Assembly: GCA_029891385.1 (NCBI GenBank)
Contig: CM057228.1
Location: 83,998,964-84,062,963, forward strand
Origin: Erythroxylum novogranatense
Taxonomy: Eukaryota > Streptophyta > Magnoliopsida > Malpighiales > Erythroxylaceae
DNA length: 64,000 nt
Direction: 5' to 3'
Position numbers and translations under genes: made by a program
Notes under the pieces: model-generated
The model's database searches: none
Seen by the model: only the letters and a program-made list of their open reading frames with translations
Told to the model about the DNA's origin: nothing
In this document: piece after piece, positions 36,162-47,501 of the stretch
How the letters are laid out: the number at the start of each line of letters is the position of its first letter
Position numbering within the stretch: position 1 is the first letter of the stretch

Positions 36162-39100
36162 CATCCCACCCTCAATTGGAAGGGTAGAATAGTAAATTGG
36201 CATAGGATGTGCTAGATTGGGATTTCATAGGATTGCTCATGCATAATAGGATTGCTACATAGTCACAATTGTGCACATGAACTTACTGTACATGCATACA
36301 TGACATTCCCGGTTTTCGTGCCTAAGACAATTTTATTGGGATTAGGATGATTTTGGGTTTGGAAAATTATTACGAGCGCCATAAATTGTTTTCTATTTTA
36401 AGGATTTTAGGAATTTTTCCGAGAAAATTCGGACCGGAAAAAATCGCCAATTGACGAACCGATTCGATTTTGGTAGCGAAAATTGTTATCGATAGCACTA
36501 TAATATTGGGTATATTATTTTATGATTGAAATTTGGGCCATTGGACTGGATGGGTCAAATTTCACATTAGGGTTCTTAATAATCCTATTACATATTTTGT
36601 CTTATCTTATTTTTGTCTTTTCTTTAAGATGACACTTGTCCTAAGATTTTAATGCTTTTGTCTTATTCTAGCTAATAACTACGGAAACTCATTGATTTAA
36701 AGACCATTCCTTGCTTTTTTCCATCTCCATCCGAAACCCTCCATCTCCTTCTTCTTTATTGATTTCTCCTTCCTTCCTCCAAAACTCAAGAGTTCTTCTA
36801 CTTGTAACCAAGTTATTTCCTTGCCATGATGATGATATACTTGCATGGGGTTAGAAGAAGTGGTTAGAGAGAATAGTTAAGAAAGAATTGAAGAGAATAG
36901 AAGAGTGGAAGCTTAAGTAGGTAAGTGTTTAAGTTTTAATGATGTGCTAATTATGAAGTTAAATGACATGGTAGTAGAAGCATTTATGGGGAGCATTTGT
37001 GCATTTACTTCATGATGATAGTGGTAGGTTTGAATGGGTTTAAATGTATACTTGGTTATGGATGAATGAATGACTATAGTTTTCCTTGATTTTGGCTTGG
37101 TTTGGATTGAGTTTGTAAGGTTAGATGAATAGAAAACTTAGGAAGATAATTTGTGTTAATGCTGCCAACTTTTGTATAATCATGTAAATATATGTTGTGA
37201 TGAATTTGTGGTTGAATTAGAGGTATAAATGGGTGCTTAGTGATGTGTTATTGATGTTAGAAGTGATAGGAGTTAGGTTGTAGTTGAAAAGCTGGAAAAT
37301 GCAATTTGACCTATTGTAATGTTTTGCTCATAACTTATTGTGTAGGTGTGTAAATGAGGTGAAGTTTGTGCCCAATGAAACTTTGGGATGTTGGCTTCAA
37401 TTTTGTGTGAAATAGGTGGTGTTAAATTGTAATGTTAGAAGCGTGAATTTTTGCATGGAAAGTTTCTGTTTGTAGGGTCTGTGAACAGTACCCGCATATA
37501 TGACCTGATTACTTTGATGATTTTTCTAAATTAATTGAGATGGAATTAAGGAAAATGGTCTTCATGAAAGTTGAGGAATATTGAGTTATCTTTCCATTGC
37601 CACTGATCTTGCTAATTTTCGAGTTGTATATTGGGAGATATGAACTGATTACTATTGACTGGTTTTGAGCATTTTGATGAAACCCAGCCTAAGTGTTGGT
37701 TTTGTGAGCAGTCTGCTTGGGAGCAATTTTAGCAATTTTTGTGGACTGAATTGGTGTGAGTGATATTCTGAAAAGTTGTAAAGGAAGCAATTATCTTGAA
37801 AATGATATATGGCATGTAATTTTTGAAGGTCAGATTTGGGAGTTATGATTTTGTAAAAACTGAACGTAAACTAGGTTGTGAGTGGCTGATCATGGAAGTA
37901 ACTTCCATAACAGTTTTGACATTGTTAGAAATCGAATTGGAAATTGAGTTCTTCATGAAAATTGAAGTTAGAGATCTTATCTTTTCAGGGATATAAGGTA
38001 GTTATTTTTGTGACATTTGTGCTAAGAGATATGCTGTTTGAAAAAATCATTGTCCAGATTGGTTGATTGCAGAGGGCTGATGCTTTGGTGAATTGTTTGA
38101 CATTGTTAGCAAGTGAATTTGATTTTGGGTTGTTCATGAAAGTTGTATATAACATTGTAAACTTACTGAGAATATTTATTGTATTATTTTTGACTGAGGA
38201 AATGAGTAGTTATTGAATTTGCAATATACTGCCCTGTGTTGATAGGTTTTGAGTAGGCAGTAGGTTTGATAGGATTTTTGACACCCTTAGGGGTGAAATT
38301 GATTTTTATGGTCTTCTTTGAGAATTGTAGAGGGTTTCATGCTCTTTCCAATGAGATATAGTTGGTAATTTTCTGAATTGTGTGCAATGAGTTATGGGTG
38401 TTGAAAGTTGGCTTGAAATCAAGAAAATAAAGAAGGGAATAAAGGTTATGTACATATATAGATATTAATTGTTTAAGTTGAATTTTGGTTTCTTTTGTCA
38501 ATTTGTTTACCGTCCGACGTGGACGGGAAATTGACGTGGCCCCGGGTAACGGAGCCTTTAATCACTGTTTTGTTTAATTGGGGACCTATAGAGGTCCGAA
38601 TTGCGCACCGTCAGCGCCAATAGGTTTCTAATTTTTAGACGGATTTTATTATGGAAAAATTTAGGATTAGGGCCGGGAATGCCATGAACATGCATTATAC
38701 ACGTTTTACTTATTCCATGTGCATTGTTTGATATTTCTAATTATACAGTTGGTAATGTGTACTCATTTCCATTGTTATAGAGGCTCAGTTGGAACGTCAT
38801 CCCACGGACGTTGCAGAGACTTCCCGTCATTAGCTCGGAAGTTATTAGGTGAGTAACCTAGATGGTTCCTCGGTTAGTAAGTGTTTATAATTCTGCACTT
38901 AGAACCCTGTGGAGAATAATGATGGGAAAATTGTATTTGTTTGTGCCTGGATTGCGGACCGGAGGTCTAATGGATTTGAGAATTCTGACATAGAAGTGTT
39001 ATATGTGATTTTCTTGCGATTACCTGTGCGAGACTTATGTGTATATGTTGAGTTGGGATCTGATCTGATGTTGGTGTTGTTTTATTTGGATATATGCATT

Positions 39101-39840
39101 TCATGCATAATTGCATGATCAGTAATTGGCAGTTGTGACCAGAGCAGCCAACGAGAGCTTAAAGCTCAACGTGATTGGGCCTTGAGCCTACAGTGATTCA
39201 GAGCCTATGGCTCACCATTTAATGTGCCCTTAATGGGACAGTTACAGGCGCTCAGTCACAACAACGTAATAAATTAGAAAAGCGTCTCATACACATTTCA
39301 TGTGCATTTGAATTGGTTCTTTTGATTGTTATGAAAATGATGTGGTACTACTAAATGTGATTTGGTGAGATAACTGTGTGTATCTGTGATATATTGTGTA
39401 TATGCATGAATTGGGTGAACCATCGATGATGGTTCCTCACTGAGTTCGAAAACTCACCCAAAATTGCAAATTATTTTTCAGGACCGAGAGAATAGACTTA
39501 TAGCTCCAGAGGGACTTTTCCTGCCGTGTAGATTGAGTTGGCAAGAGAAGTCATGGCAAGCAATGTGGTCGGTGGCACTTTTGAGGATGACCTAGCTAGC
39601 TTTTGTTTGATTTTCTTTTGGAGTAATGTCTGAACATACCGGTTGTGTAAATTCTTGCTTTGAGGTTATGAAATGAGAATTTATGGTTTCAAAAATTAGT
39701 AGATTTCATATTAAAGCTTTATGATTTTTGATGCCATGTGGAGTGTTAGCGATTGTTCGTAGCGCACCCTTATCATAGGGTGTGTGTCGGAATGACCTAC
39801 GGGCGTCCCGATACATATCCTAGGGTAAGGGGGTGCTACA
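36157..39840 (+). repeat. Element B 3' LTR
   Basis: 3,684 bp, ending GGGGGTGCTACA next to the ATAAA duplication. It keeps CAG and CTG at many sites where the 5' LTR has CG or CGA, but loses two such sites itself near 39755-39800. Confidence 0.95.
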
Positions 39841-40077
39841 ATAAAGGCCATTATACCCTTCCTTGCAAAGCCTAAAACATTCTAACTCAAGTAACCTTCC
39901 CAAAATTCCCTCACATATATATTTTATCCTTTCATTTCCCTTATACCATATTCAATTCAAATAAATCCCAATTATATACTAATACTACCCATTTAATCAA
40001 ATTAAGCCATAAACACATAATTAACACAATTCATGCCTAATGACATCATAAAAAAAAATTCGAGGTCCAACAAGGTT

Positions 40078-41244
40078 AAGGCTGAGCACCAGGCCCCAGT
40101 GGGGAAGTTGCACTCGTTGCCCATTCCGGAGTGGAAATGGGAGCGAATCGCGATGGATTTCATTATGGGGTTGCCTAGGACGCCGAGGCAGCATGATGTG
40201 ATCTGGGTCATAGTGAACCGGTTGATTAAATCGACTCACTTCTTGCCAGTGCGAGAGAATAATACTCTCGATCAGTTGGCCCAGAAGTATGTGGCAGAGA
40301 TTGTGCGACTGCATGGGGTCCCGGTGTCGATAGTCTCAGACAGGGATCCCAGATTTACTTCGAGATTTTGGAGGAGTTTGCAGTCGGCTATGGGTACGAG
40401 GTTGAACTTCAGCACAGGATTTCATCCTCAGATAGATGGGCAGAGTGAGAGGACGATTAAGAGTGTCGAGGATATGTTGCGAGCTTGTGTATTGGAGTTC
40501 CGAGGTGCATGGGATCAATATGTGGCTCTGGTTGAGTTTGCTTATAATAATCAGTATCAGAGCAGCATTGGGATGGCACCGTATGAGGCGTTGTATGGGA
40601 GGCAGTGTAGATCGCCTCTTTACTGGGATGAAGAGGGTATGCGGATGTTAGAGAGTCCCGAGCTGATCCAGGATACAGTGGATAAGGTGAGATTAATTCG
40701 GAGTCGCATTAAAGCGGCTCAGGATAGACAGAAGAGTTATGTGGATCAGCATCGGTGAGAGATGGAGTACAGTGTGGGGGATAGAGTATTCCTCCGAGTG
40801 TCACCTTGGAGAGGAGTGCTGAGATTTGGCTGTAAGGGCAAGTTGAGTCCTCAGTATATCAGTCCGTATGAGATTACTGAGAGGATTGGACCGTTGGCCT
40901 ATCGATTGACATTGTCGAGTGAGATGTCCCAGTTGCACGATGTCTTTCATGTGAATATGCTCCGGAGATATCGATCAGACCCGACTCATATGATTCCGGC
41001 TCAGGAGATTGAGATAGCTAGTGATCTGAGTTATGTTGAGGAGCCGGTGCAGATTATCGAATCGCAGGTCAAGCAATTGAGGAGCAGGATGATTCCATTG
41101 GTGAAAGTCCTATGGAAGAACCACTCATCAGAGGAGGCAACTTGGGAGACTGAGGAGAACATGAAGAGGCAGTACCCTCATTTGTTCGACCAGTCAGGTA
41201 TGAAATTTCGGGATAAAATTTTTTTTAGGCGGGGAGAATTGTAA
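40078..41244 (+). pseudogene. Element A integrase core and chromodomain
   Basis: Continues element A after the C insertion: KAEHQAPVGKLHSLPIPEWK, catalytic Asp in AMDFIMGLP, Asp in [13 protein letters not shown] and Glu in [33 protein letters not shown] follows. The only break is a TGA at 40756-40758 (a CGA-to-TGA type change) before EMEYSVGDRVFLRV. The rest is open to 41244, with [20 protein letters not shown] and the chromodomain VKVLWKNHSSEEATWETEEN. This half of element A is far better preserved than its gag. Confidence 0.93.
41227..41239 (+). promoter_or_regulatory. Element A polypurine tract
   Basis: AGGCGGGGAGAAT directly before the 3' LTR start at 41240. Confidence 0.88.
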
Positions 41245-43853
41245 TATCTCGTTACCGATGCGATGGGCATATTGGTAATTGGGACAACATAGGAATTTTT
41301 ACTGCATTTATTCATTGAGTATTATTTTTGGCCTCTGATTTTAGAGGGATAGATCATTTTGCACATGCATATGCATAGTGACATGCATTCATGATTTTTC
41401 CGGCATTTAATTGCGATTATGTTTTGAATTGTAAATTTTGAGATAATTATGTTAGATATGATTTATTGGGAATTAAGGGATAATTTGAATGGAATAGTTG
41501 AATTGGAGTGTCTTAAGAGTGACTGCCAGTGTATAGTGACCTATAGGAAAATTTCTGAGAAATTTGAGAGAAAATGTCCGGACCGAAATTTTCCGAGTAT
41601 CGGACCGATTGATTGTGCAGTACTGAAAAATGGTCCAATGGCAATGAAAAATTTAGATTTATGAGTTTAGGAATTATTGTGATGAGCCATTGGAATTTAA
41701 AGACTCAAATTAAATGAATTTGAGGACTTAAGTCTTAAGAACTATAAGTTGAAAATTAACCCTTATATTGTTCTAAGTTCAAATTCCTCCTTGTCTCACT
41801 TTGCAAAACCTAAGACTTTTTCTCCTTCCTCTTCTCTTAGACGATTTGATCTCTTCCCCTTGGAGAGTCTTGCTTGTTCTCTTTCATTGTGGTTGAAGCT
41901 CAGCTGGAAAACCTTAGAGATGTTGATGGTTAGCTTGCCTATGGAGGATCACCGTGGGTGTTAGAGTTTGAGAGATTTTTGGAGATTTAGGGTTTGAGGA
42001 TTTGAGAGCTTGATTTGGTAAGTTTAATGGCTTAATGTTGTTATTTATGGTTATTTGATGCATTTATGGTATTTATTGTGTTAGGTTGGGTAGTTTGAGA
42101 GTGATCAATACTAGTTTTTAAAGAGAGAAATGAGAGGAAATCGATCGGAGAAGATGAAGTGACCCGCACGTCGCGACGTTTGCAAGTTGCCTCGCCGCGA
42201 CGAGTAATTGCGTATTCGCAGCGACGAGCAGAGCGAGACGCCGCGACGAGCGTGTGGATCTTCGTCGCGACGAGCGTCCCTTTGTGCGCCGCGGCGAGGG
42301 ACAGAATTTTGAATGGGTTGTTTTAGTTTATGGGGCATAATTTTTGGTGTAGACCTCCAATTGAGGTGGTTCTAAATTCGTTATGATCTAGAGAAAGAGG
42401 TCTACAATTGAGGAAAAGAATGAAAGTTAGAATTTAATTTAAGTGTGGTCTCAATTATTGAGAGAAAGTCGGTTATAGTTCCCAATGCAATCTAAGAATC
42501 GTATATTGATAATTAGGGTTTAAATTGGAGATGTATGAAATCGATGGATGCTATTGATCTAGTAAATAGTGAATTTTGGTTGTGAGGCGAGAGATAGCGG
42601 AATTGGATTATAGCACCGGAAAATCATGAACATGCATCGCACAATTTTGAATTAAGACATGTGCATTATCGAATTTCTTTGATTGAGCATCTAGTGATGA
42701 GAATTTGTTTAAATTGTTATAGAGGCACCGTTGGATCGTCAGTCCACGGATATTCTGGGACTTCAGACGGTAGCTCGGAAGTTACTGGTGAGTAACCTAG
42801 TTGGTTCCTCAATCTTTGTGTGTTAAATGTTCTATGAATGTGTGAATTGTTTGCCAATGTGAGTGCTTGCAATCTGTGAAATAGATGTCTTGAACTTATG
42901 AGAAAATGTTCGAATCGATAAATAGAATTGATTGATATATATGTTATTGATTGTGCAAGTGTGAGTGCATGCTAGGCATGATTAAAATCGATGATAATTG
43001 GTTGTATTTGGAGCAATTAGTGATCAGAGCTTTGAGCTCGATTATCAGTGAAAGGGCCTAAGGCCGAAAGGGAATAGTGCATACCCAGAGGGCTCTCCTA
43101 TCCCTAATGTGAGCGGGCAGTAGTGTATACCCTGAGGGCTCTCCTACTTGCCTAAAATGTGATTTCTGTGTAATGTGCCCGAATTGAGACAGTATTGACG
43201 CTCAGTCACAACACTGACATAAAAATGAGAAGTGGCATACATTATGCATCTGACTGTATTGTGAAAATTGAGAATGTGTGTATTATGTGACGATTGTGCA
43301 GTGACATGTCTGATTTATGTTATGATGAAAATGTGTAAATTGTCTTATAGTGTTCCGAATGTGTTATTGTGTGACTATGTGATATATTGTGTATATGCAT
43401 GAGTTGGGTGAACCATCGATGATGGTTTCTCATTGAGTTCGCAAACTCACCCAACATTGAAAATATTTTTCAGGTCAGAGTTAGTAGATTCCTAGCTCCT
43501 GTGATAGATTTTTCCTGCCGTGTGAGTTCGTGGGCAAGAGAAGCGATGACACACAGGTTGGTCAGCTGGGACGATTTTTGGGGATGACTTAGTATAGACT
43601 TTTGTATCAGTTTCCTTTTTGGGATATTATATTGAGACTGTAGGGGACTGATAGACTTGTCTATATTTTTGTTAATATTGTGAAATGAAAGATTATTGTG
43701 GTTTTAAAATTTAGTGATTTGCATAATTCTGTTTAATTGTATTGATGCCATGCGAGTATTTAGTGATTGATTTCGTTAGTAGCACTTCCTTACTGTGGGA
43801 TACGTGTGGAGCGACCTCGGGCGTCGGTGCGTACTTACTGATGAGGGCGCTAA
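41240..43853 (+). repeat. Element A 3' LTR
   Basis: 2,614 bp, starting TGTAATATCTCGTTACC and ending GGGCGCTAA (the partner ends GGGCGCTACA). It has about 50 extra bases near 41370-41405 that the 5' LTR lacks, including CATGCATATGCATAGTGACA. Its mini-exon (about 42725-42787) is shortened by small CHG-type losses. The last 60 bases also carry several of these. Confidence 0.95.
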
Positions 43854-43858
43854 AGGGG

Positions 43859-45612
43859 TTTTAGATTTTAAAGAAAAGAAAAGAAAATAAAACTATCTAA
43901 TAAAAACGAATTAAAGAAAATATGCAATAAAATGAAAAATGTGGGGAATTTGGTAGGGACTCGGTTCTTCAGTTCAATCTCGGCCTACACCCTGACTAAG
44001 CAGATTTTATTAATTTGTTGTTCTTTAACCTCTCCTAGAAATTATTAATAGTGGATTAAAAATTAACCCGAGTTTTCCCTTAGGTTTTGTTTAATCAAGA
44101 TACGATCGTTAATTAAACCTAACCACCTAATAACCTAGGATACGATCTCTAGATTTAATTAGGTAGTAGCATTACGAATTAGGAAAACTGATTAATCAAG
44201 GCAACAACCACATACGCTCGGGTCATTTAACCTAGGTCATGTTATCCCTAATGATTACGAATCATCAGTTGCTACACATGAATTTCAACATAACAATTAC
44301 GGATTATATCGAAATTCTAGCAATGGGTTTTGCAATTAGCAATCCAATGAACGCATTAAAATCATCAATTCACAATACCCAATAGGTTCCTACACAAATA
44401 ATCGAATAATAATGAAAATCCGATTATCATATACGAAACCCAAATCAGTTGAAATCGGATAACACAATCAATTCCTAATGACAGAAAGAAATAACAACAT
44501 AATAATAAAATCACTTAACCCGAGTCGTCGGCGTTGATTTTACCTCCGAACCGGTGTTAGGTCATTTAGCCCTTCATAAATATTTTCCGAGAAATTACTT
44601 CAACTCCCATTTTACTCATCCCACTGAAGACTCCTAGAACTTGGCAGTTCACTGTTGCTCTCCCACTTCTGCGTTATTGTTGCACCTCATCAGCTTCTCT
44701 ATTGATGTACTTTTATCTCTCCACTGTAGCGTCCTCTCTATGTTTTCTGTGGCAGCACTATTCAGTGTTTTTTTCTTGTCTCTACCGTAGCTTGACTTGC
44801 GTTGACTGCGTGTTGCCTTGCTCTCGGCTGTGCCTATTGATGGCTTCCCACGCTGGTCTCTGCGTGAAGCCCCCAAGCAGCACCTAATGCTCGCGCCTCC
44901 AACGCCGCCCATCTTTTTATTCTCTCTACTGTTGCTTTTATTGCGTGTGCCGTCCTTAGACAGTTAATTTGTCTCCACCTTTAAATCCTCTATGCTCTGA
45001 TTTGCTCTCCACGCTGCGTTTCGTCTCTCCTTTGTGCTGATTTTATTCTTTCTTTTTACTATTGCTTGATGGGACAATTAAGTTTTGCAAGCTCTCCTTT
45101 GAAGCCTCGCTCCTGCCCTCTGTTGCTTGCAGCGTGTCTCTCCACTTGCGTTTTGAATAAAACGCCTACGTCCCTACCTTCAGTCCCTCTTGCATGTACT
45201 GTGTAGTGATAAGACAATTAAAACTTGTTGTTAAAACCCTTCATCACCACCGTGCGTGCTGCTCTGTGTTTTTCCTTCACCAAACGTGTGCGTTTCATGC
45301 ATAATGGTTGCATGAAACGCAGACGCCATTTGCATTTTATAAAACGCATGGTCTGTTGTCGTTTCCACTTGTGTCTTCCTCTTTGTTTCTTTTTTTTAAT
45401 TATATATTTTTTCTTCTTCCTCCATAAAAGCAAGTAGAAATAAATTTTCCAGAAAATGACCCATGTATGGTGCTTTTAACCCACTTTAATTTCTTTGCTC
45501 CCAAATTGTACCTAAAATCAAATATGAATTAAAGTGAGTATCTTAAGCATTTTTGCATCGATAATCGCTAAGTGAAAATAATTAAAAATATCAACAATTA
45601 AGCACATATCAA
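43859..45612 (-). repeat. Solo LTR E, right part
   Basis: Continues E beyond element A. 43859-44560 is AT-rich with AATTACGGATTATATCG-like text, and 44640-45200 is pyrimidine-rich with two short open frames on opposite strands and no recognisable protein. A stretch at 45285-45345 contains GCGTTTCATGCATAA and a near-inverted GCATGAAACGC, a small palindrome. It ends CACATATCA. Confidence 0.7.
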
Positions 45613-46197
45613 GATATCTTTGGGATTCTGGGATGTTCATTGATCCTTGAATGTAAATAAAAGGTACTTCCATCATGGTGTTAGCCTATGGACTCGATTA
45701 AGCTCTCGACCTTAATTTCTCTAAAATAGGCAAAATTAATAAACTTTAGAATTGCCCCCGATCTCCACTATAACTTAGAATAGGCTCTTTAAGTTCAATA
45801 GCAAAGATGCATTAGGTACTAAGAAACAACTAACTTAGTCCACCTACACATAAGCTCGGAAGGTGTAACCTAAAGGTATGGTATCCTAGATTAGTTAATT
45901 AAGTATCCTGACAAATTCAACTTACCTATTGTTACTTTCGGGAATCACTATGAACTATTACGTATCACATGCTCAACCCTAGCCTTCAAATTAGAAAATT
46001 ACCTAAAGGCTGATCAAGCTTACAAGCAATTCCTAATTCATGATATTTATCCTAAATCCCAAACTATCGTAGACCTACAAGTACCAATTCAAAACAAGTT
46101 CAACTTCATTATCACAATTTCCATCCCTTTACCCTTATAATATCTCAAAACCCTAAGTAGTCTAGCCACACATGTTCGTATCAAGCAAAATACGCGT

Positions 46198-46321
46198 TAA
46201 ATAAACAAAACTCATACTTACTTATATAAAACCAAGGCTGAAGATTACAAATGAAGTAGTAAATAAACAAAACTCATACTTACTTATATAAAACCAAGGC
46301 TGAAAATTACAAATGAAGTAG
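46198..46321. repeat. 62-bp tandem duplication
   Basis: TAAATAAACAAAACTCATAC.. starting at 46198 repeats from 46260 with a single visible mismatch (GAAGATT/GAAAATT). A recent local event inside the F LTR. Confidence 0.92.
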
Positions 46322-47079
46322 TAAAAACCAAACTTCAACACTAACTTAATAAAAATAAAAACTCTTTATGCTATCAAATAACTAATTGTAACCCAAATTA
46401 CAAAATCCGAACTAATTATGTCAAAATGAAAATTCTTGCACACATAACTTGCACATAAACCTAAATTAATTGATCATAAACCTAAGAACATGCATAGATC
46501 CTAACTATTGAGCACAAACTAATCAAAAGCATCACAAATAAACAAAAACACATAACATAAACCATTAAACATTTAAATAACCAATAAATTCACATCCGTA
46601 AAAACTCATAAATAAACTCAAACAACCAAGATTAAAACTAGAAAATTGCAGGAATAAACATCCATTGATATATCACAAAGGTTCATTACAAAATTCATAA
46701 GTTTCAACTATAAAATCCATCAAACATTCATTCTAAATATTCTAACATATGTAAAAATGTGATTAACACTAAGAAAGCTCTAATCTAATGCAATAAATAG
46801 ATTAAGACATATGAAGATAAAGCATTGAAAATTAAATAAACTAGCTAAGCATAAAAAAATAATAAAAACTTCTCTGCTCCTTTTTTCTTCTTCTCTCTTC
46901 TTGAAGTTTTCCAAAAGTGGTAGATTGTGTAGCCTCCCTCTAAGTCCTCCTCTCTTTCTTTATGTAGTATGTGTCCATTTAGGGTAAAACCTAGGATTTT
47001 CCTCTGCCTCAAAAGTCCAAAAAGACCATCAAAAATTTAAGTTCGAAAGGCCATCTGTGTCTATCTATGTGCAAGCCAC

Positions 47080-47250
47080 AATCCCAGCCATTAGTGTACG
47101 ATTGTGGCTAGTTTATCTGCTCTTTGTCATGATCGTGGCTGACACCTCATGATCATGGCCCTGTGCTCAAGCTTCTATCACGATCATGGTTGACTCCCCA
47201 TGATCGTGGCTCTTTAATTAAGCTTTTATCATGATGCCACGATCATGGCC
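47080..47250 (-). repeat. CACGATCATGG word cluster in F LTR
   Basis: About eight versions of CACGATCATGG / CATGATCGTGGC in either direction within 170 bases. The core ATGATC/GATCAT is near-palindromic. It resembles in style, though not in sequence, the GC word arrays in the A, C and D LTRs. Confidence 0.8.
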
Positions 47251-47488
47251 CTAGTTTATTTCCCAAGTCTTCTCCAATTCTCCTCCGAATGCACTTGATG
47301 GTTTCTCCTCCATGGATGACTCTCCAAACTTTGTCAAACTTTTTCCTTTTAGCATATATTTGTGTTCACTCCTTTAATCTATATGTAAACACAAGATGAA
47401 CACAAATTGAGTATTTAAACACAATAATAGGATTGAAAAGACATTGAAATGCCTAAGAAAATATAAGATGATTCAATCCTATGAAATA

Positions 47489-47501
47489 CCCTCACACTTG
47501 A
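47489..47501 (-). promoter_or_regulatory. Element F polypurine tract
   Basis: On the minus strand, TTGCTTGAGGATAAG, then a short spacer, then TCAAGTGTGAGGG, directly before the LTR. A GCTTGAGGACAAGC..AAGTGTGGGG context is the usual 3' internal end of Tat/Athila-type elements (family knowledge). Confidence 0.75.

Larger units (their letters stand above)
27785..39840 (+). mobile_element. Element B: plus-strand chromovirus, youngest in the nest
   Basis: LTRs at 27785-31540 (3,756 bp) and 36157-39840 (3,684 bp) with the duplicated target ATAAA on both sides. The 12.06-kb element has gag, protease, RT, RNase H, integrase and chromodomain in order, related to element A but with LTRs about 1.1 kb longer because of an internal repeat block. 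It is the innermost and therefore latest insertion. Even so, its gag and first half of RT look badly frameshifted while the LTRs are nearly identical. That contrast suggests sequence artefact more than age. Confidence 0.95.
18772..40072 (-). mobile_element. Element C: minus-strand chromovirus, split by element B
   Basis: LTRs start TGTTGGGCCCGGGTCC / TGTTATGCCCGGGTCC on the plus strand and end GGTCCAACA. The duplicated target AGGTT lies at 18767-18771 and 40073-40077. Coding order on the minus strand is gag, protease, RT, RNase H, integrase, chromodomain (25624 down to 20920). The right-hand LTR, which is the 5' LTR in its own orientation, is interrupted by element B with target ATAAA. Without B the element is about 9.2 kb. 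The LTR sequence is unrelated at its ends to A and B, yet the leader layout is shared. Confidence 0.95.
25802..40072 (-). repeat. Element C 5' LTR, interrupted by element B
   Basis: 25802-27784 and 39846-40072 together make about 2.2 kb that aligns to the 3' LTR at 18772-20907. The break falls in ..GGAAGCATAAA / ATAAAGGCCATT.., with ATAAA duplicated at 27780-27784 and 39841-39845. The GC word array (about 27145-27352) and mini-exon (26813-26882) lie in the larger piece. Confidence 0.93.
12705..43853 (+). mobile_element. Element A: chromovirus (Ty3/Gypsy) with nested insertions
   Basis: LTRs at 12705-15300 and 41240-43853 flank a gag-protease-RT-RNase H-integrase-chromodomain order. The duplicated target AGGGG lies at 12700-12704 and 43854-43858. 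Its integrase is interrupted between the HHCC zinc region (ending 18766) and the catalytic core (from 40078) by element C, with target AGGTT. Without C the element is about 9.8 kb. The chromodomain after integrase places it among chromoviruses, most like the Tekay/Del branch by LTR length and TGTAACATCCC start (inference). The two LTRs are very similar apart from small CHG-type indels, so the insertion is recent. Confidence 0.93.
12570..45612 (-). mobile_element. Element E: solo LTR (Tat/Athila-like), split by element A
   Basis: The element opens TGATTGCGCGTCG at 12570, ends CACATATCA at 45612, and is flanked by AGATA on both sides. Removing element A and its duplicated AGGGG leaves about 1.89 kb (12570-12704 joined to 43859-45612). 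It has LTR-like ends (TGAT..ATCA) and no gag or pol, which fits a solo LTR left by LTR-LTR recombination. Read on the minus strand it starts TGATATGTGCTTAATTG. GTCGATTCCACAGAGAG near its other end resembles the AGGTCGAACCAC word of element F, so it is probably a related Tat/Athila-type family. A GC-richer, pyrimidine-rich block at about 44640-45200 may be its leader. Short open frames there look non-coding. Confidence 0.75.
45618..47484 (-). repeat. Element F 3' LTR, main part
   Basis: Begins after the second copy of AGATA and ends near CAATCCTATGA, just left of the polypurine tract. It holds a 62-bp tandem duplication (46198-46321) and a cluster of CACGATCATGG words (47080-47250). The exact right end is uncertain by a few bases because the expected CA end appears mutated. 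Confidence 0.65.

Noticed and set aside
44649..44912. Opposing short open frames in solo LTR E
   Set aside because: Two frames overlap on opposite strands in a pyrimidine-rich block. Neither has a domain, and the block looks like an untranslated leader.
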